A stretch of 6,273 bases of DNA, taken from the NCBI GenBank assembly GCA_030425615.1, contig JAUIAI010000170.1, forward strand, positions 1 to 6,273, given 5' to 3'. The notes under the pieces were generated by a model that was given only the letters and a program-made list of their open reading frames with translations, was not told where the DNA came from and ran no database searches. Source of the stretch: Gammaproteobacteria bacterium. Its GTDB lineage: Bacteria; Pseudomonadota; Gammaproteobacteria; Burkholderiales; Burkholderiaceae_E. The first letter of the stretch is position 1. Every line of letters begins with the position of its first letter. The position numbers and the translations under genes are program-made. Shown one piece after another: positions 5,695-6,273 of the stretch.

Positions 5695-6197
5695 GCCGCG
5701 CCGCCGCCAGCGCCACGCGTCGGCGCGTTCTCCTGGCGGCCCTGGCCCTCGCGGCCGGCGGCTGCGGCTTTCGGTTGCGGGAATCGGCCGAGCTGCCGTT
5801 TCGGACGCTGTACGCCAAGCTGACGCCGGGCTCCAGCCTGGCCACGGAGTTCGCCCGGCAGGCGCGGCAGGGCACCACCCTGGTGGAAGCACCGGACCAG
5901 GCCGAGGCGGTGCTCGAGTTGCTTCAGGAGGAGCGCACGAAGGAGGTGGTCTCGTTCTCGCGGTCGGGACGGCCGCGCGAGTACGAGTTGCGCTACCGGG
6001 TGGTGTTCCGGCTGCTCGCGAACGACGGCGACGTCCGGCTGCCGGCCACCGAGATCACGCTGCGCCGCTACATCACCACCACCGACCTCGAGCAGCTGTC
6101 CGAGGAACTCGAAGAGGCATTCCTGTACGGGCAGATGGAGACCGACATGGTCCAGCAGATGCTGAGGCGCCTGTCGGTCCTGAACCCGTCCGGCTGA
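5691..6197 (+). CDS. lptE: LPS-assembly lipoprotein LptE
   Basis: LptE (formerly RlpB) is the outer-membrane lipoprotein that plugs the LptD barrel and helps insert lipopolysaccharide into the outer leaflet. The 168-residue product starts with a lipoprotein signal: basic TRRR at 9-12, hydrophobic VLLAALALAAGG, then Cys25 followed by GFRLRES, the usual C-G-F-x-L-R opening of mature LptE. The lipobox is AGGC, with Ala rather than Leu at -3, weaker than average but allowed. Later features fit the family: LPFRTLY, an EYELRYRVVFRL strand, a LRRYITTTDLEQL strand and a helical C-terminus EEAFLYGQMETDMVQQMLRRL. The start is GTG, overlapping the leuS TGA as GTGA. No Shine-Dalgarno is visible upstream, so translation is probably coupled to leuS. 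holA follows after a single base. LptE sequences vary widely, so the assignment rests on signal, strand pattern and position. Confidence 0.92.
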   Translation: MSRAAASATRRRVLLAALALAAGGCGFRLRESAELPFRTLYAKLTPGSSLATEFARQARQGTTLVEAPDQAEAVLELLQEERTKEVVSFSRSGRPREYELRYRVVFRLLANDGDVRLPATEITLRRYITTTDLEQLSEELEEAFLYGQMETDMVQQMLRRLSVLNPSG

Positions 6198-6198
6198 G

Positions 6199-6273
6199 AT
6201 GCCCCTCCTGCGCCCCGAGCAACTGGAGGCCGCCCTGCGCGACGGCGCGTCGCCCGTTTGCTGGATCCACGGC
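6199..6273 (+). CDS. holA: DNA polymerase III subunit delta, N-terminal fragment (runs off right edge)
   Basis: The first 25 codons of a gene opening at the ATG 6199-6201, one base after the lptE TGA. The peptide MPLLRPEQLEAALRDGASPV continues CWIHG at the edge. Delta subunits of the clamp loader start with a short helix and then a strand of the type L-x-P-x-Y-x-I-x-G-D, the beginning of the AAA+-like nucleotide-binding domain; PVCWIHG fits the first part of that pattern. The protein opens the beta sliding clamp during DNA replication. The lptE-holA order is standard in Beta- and Gammaproteobacteria and carries much of the weight of this call. No Shine-Dalgarno is visible, so translation is probably coupled to lptE. 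Confidence 0.85.
   Translation, partial: MPLLRPEQLEAALRDGASPVCWIHG

Noticed and set aside
4702..5892. A 396-codon minus-strand frame opposite the end of leuS and the start of lptE
   Set aside because: It is antisense to two secure genes and shows the same shadow composition with no recognisable motif.
1..6273. Insertion sequences, CRISPR repeats, tRNA or rRNA genes, attachment sites
   Set aside because: I saw no transposase-like protein, no regularly spaced direct repeats, no tRNA cloverleaf or CCA end and no rRNA-like sequence.

Overview
The window is GC-rich, strongly GC-biased proteobacterial chromosome. The right half carries leuS-lptE-holA, an order typical of Beta- and Gammaproteobacteria. 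The LeuRS reads most like betaproteobacterial (Burkholderiales-type) enzymes as I remember them: a TTRADT editing motif, a four-cysteine CxxC/CxxC insert and an INGKVRG C-terminal segment. The LptE sequence fits the same group. I hold the phylum firmly and the class only moderately.

Layout. Bases 1-227 (minus) hold the N-terminal 75 codons of a DUF1254-type protein that runs off the left edge. Bases 228-327 hold two hairpins, one of them a good intrinsic terminator on the minus strand. Bases 328-1650 (minus) encode a class III omega-amino acid:pyruvate-type aminotransferase. Bases 1651-1823 are a GC-rich spacer with inverted repeats and the aminotransferase leader. Bases 1824-2645 (minus) encode an IclR-family regulator. 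Bases 2646-3051 are a gene-free divergent spacer with several small palindromes and one strong Shine-Dalgarno sequence that serves no evident gene. Bases 3052-5694 (plus) are complete leuS. lptE (5691-6197) overlaps the leuS stop, and holA starts one base after lptE and runs off the right edge at codon 25.

How the genes work together. On the minus strand the IclR regulator lies directly upstream of the aminotransferase in the same direction, so it is the obvious candidate controller of amine or omega-amino-acid catabolism here. The two genes share a short sequence element upstream of each (GACAGA...CCAA on the plus strand). The DUF1254 gene follows the aminotransferase behind a terminator, with almost no room for its own promoter. 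On the plus strand the housekeeping genes look translationally coupled: leucine charging of tRNA, LPS export to the outer membrane, and the DNA polymerase clamp loader.

I found no mobile element, CRISPR array, tRNA or rRNA, and no clear evidence of a new multi-gene system. The points worth following are regulatory (shared upstream element, orphan Shine-Dalgarno, terminator/promoter geometry) and one active-site substitution in the aminotransferase.
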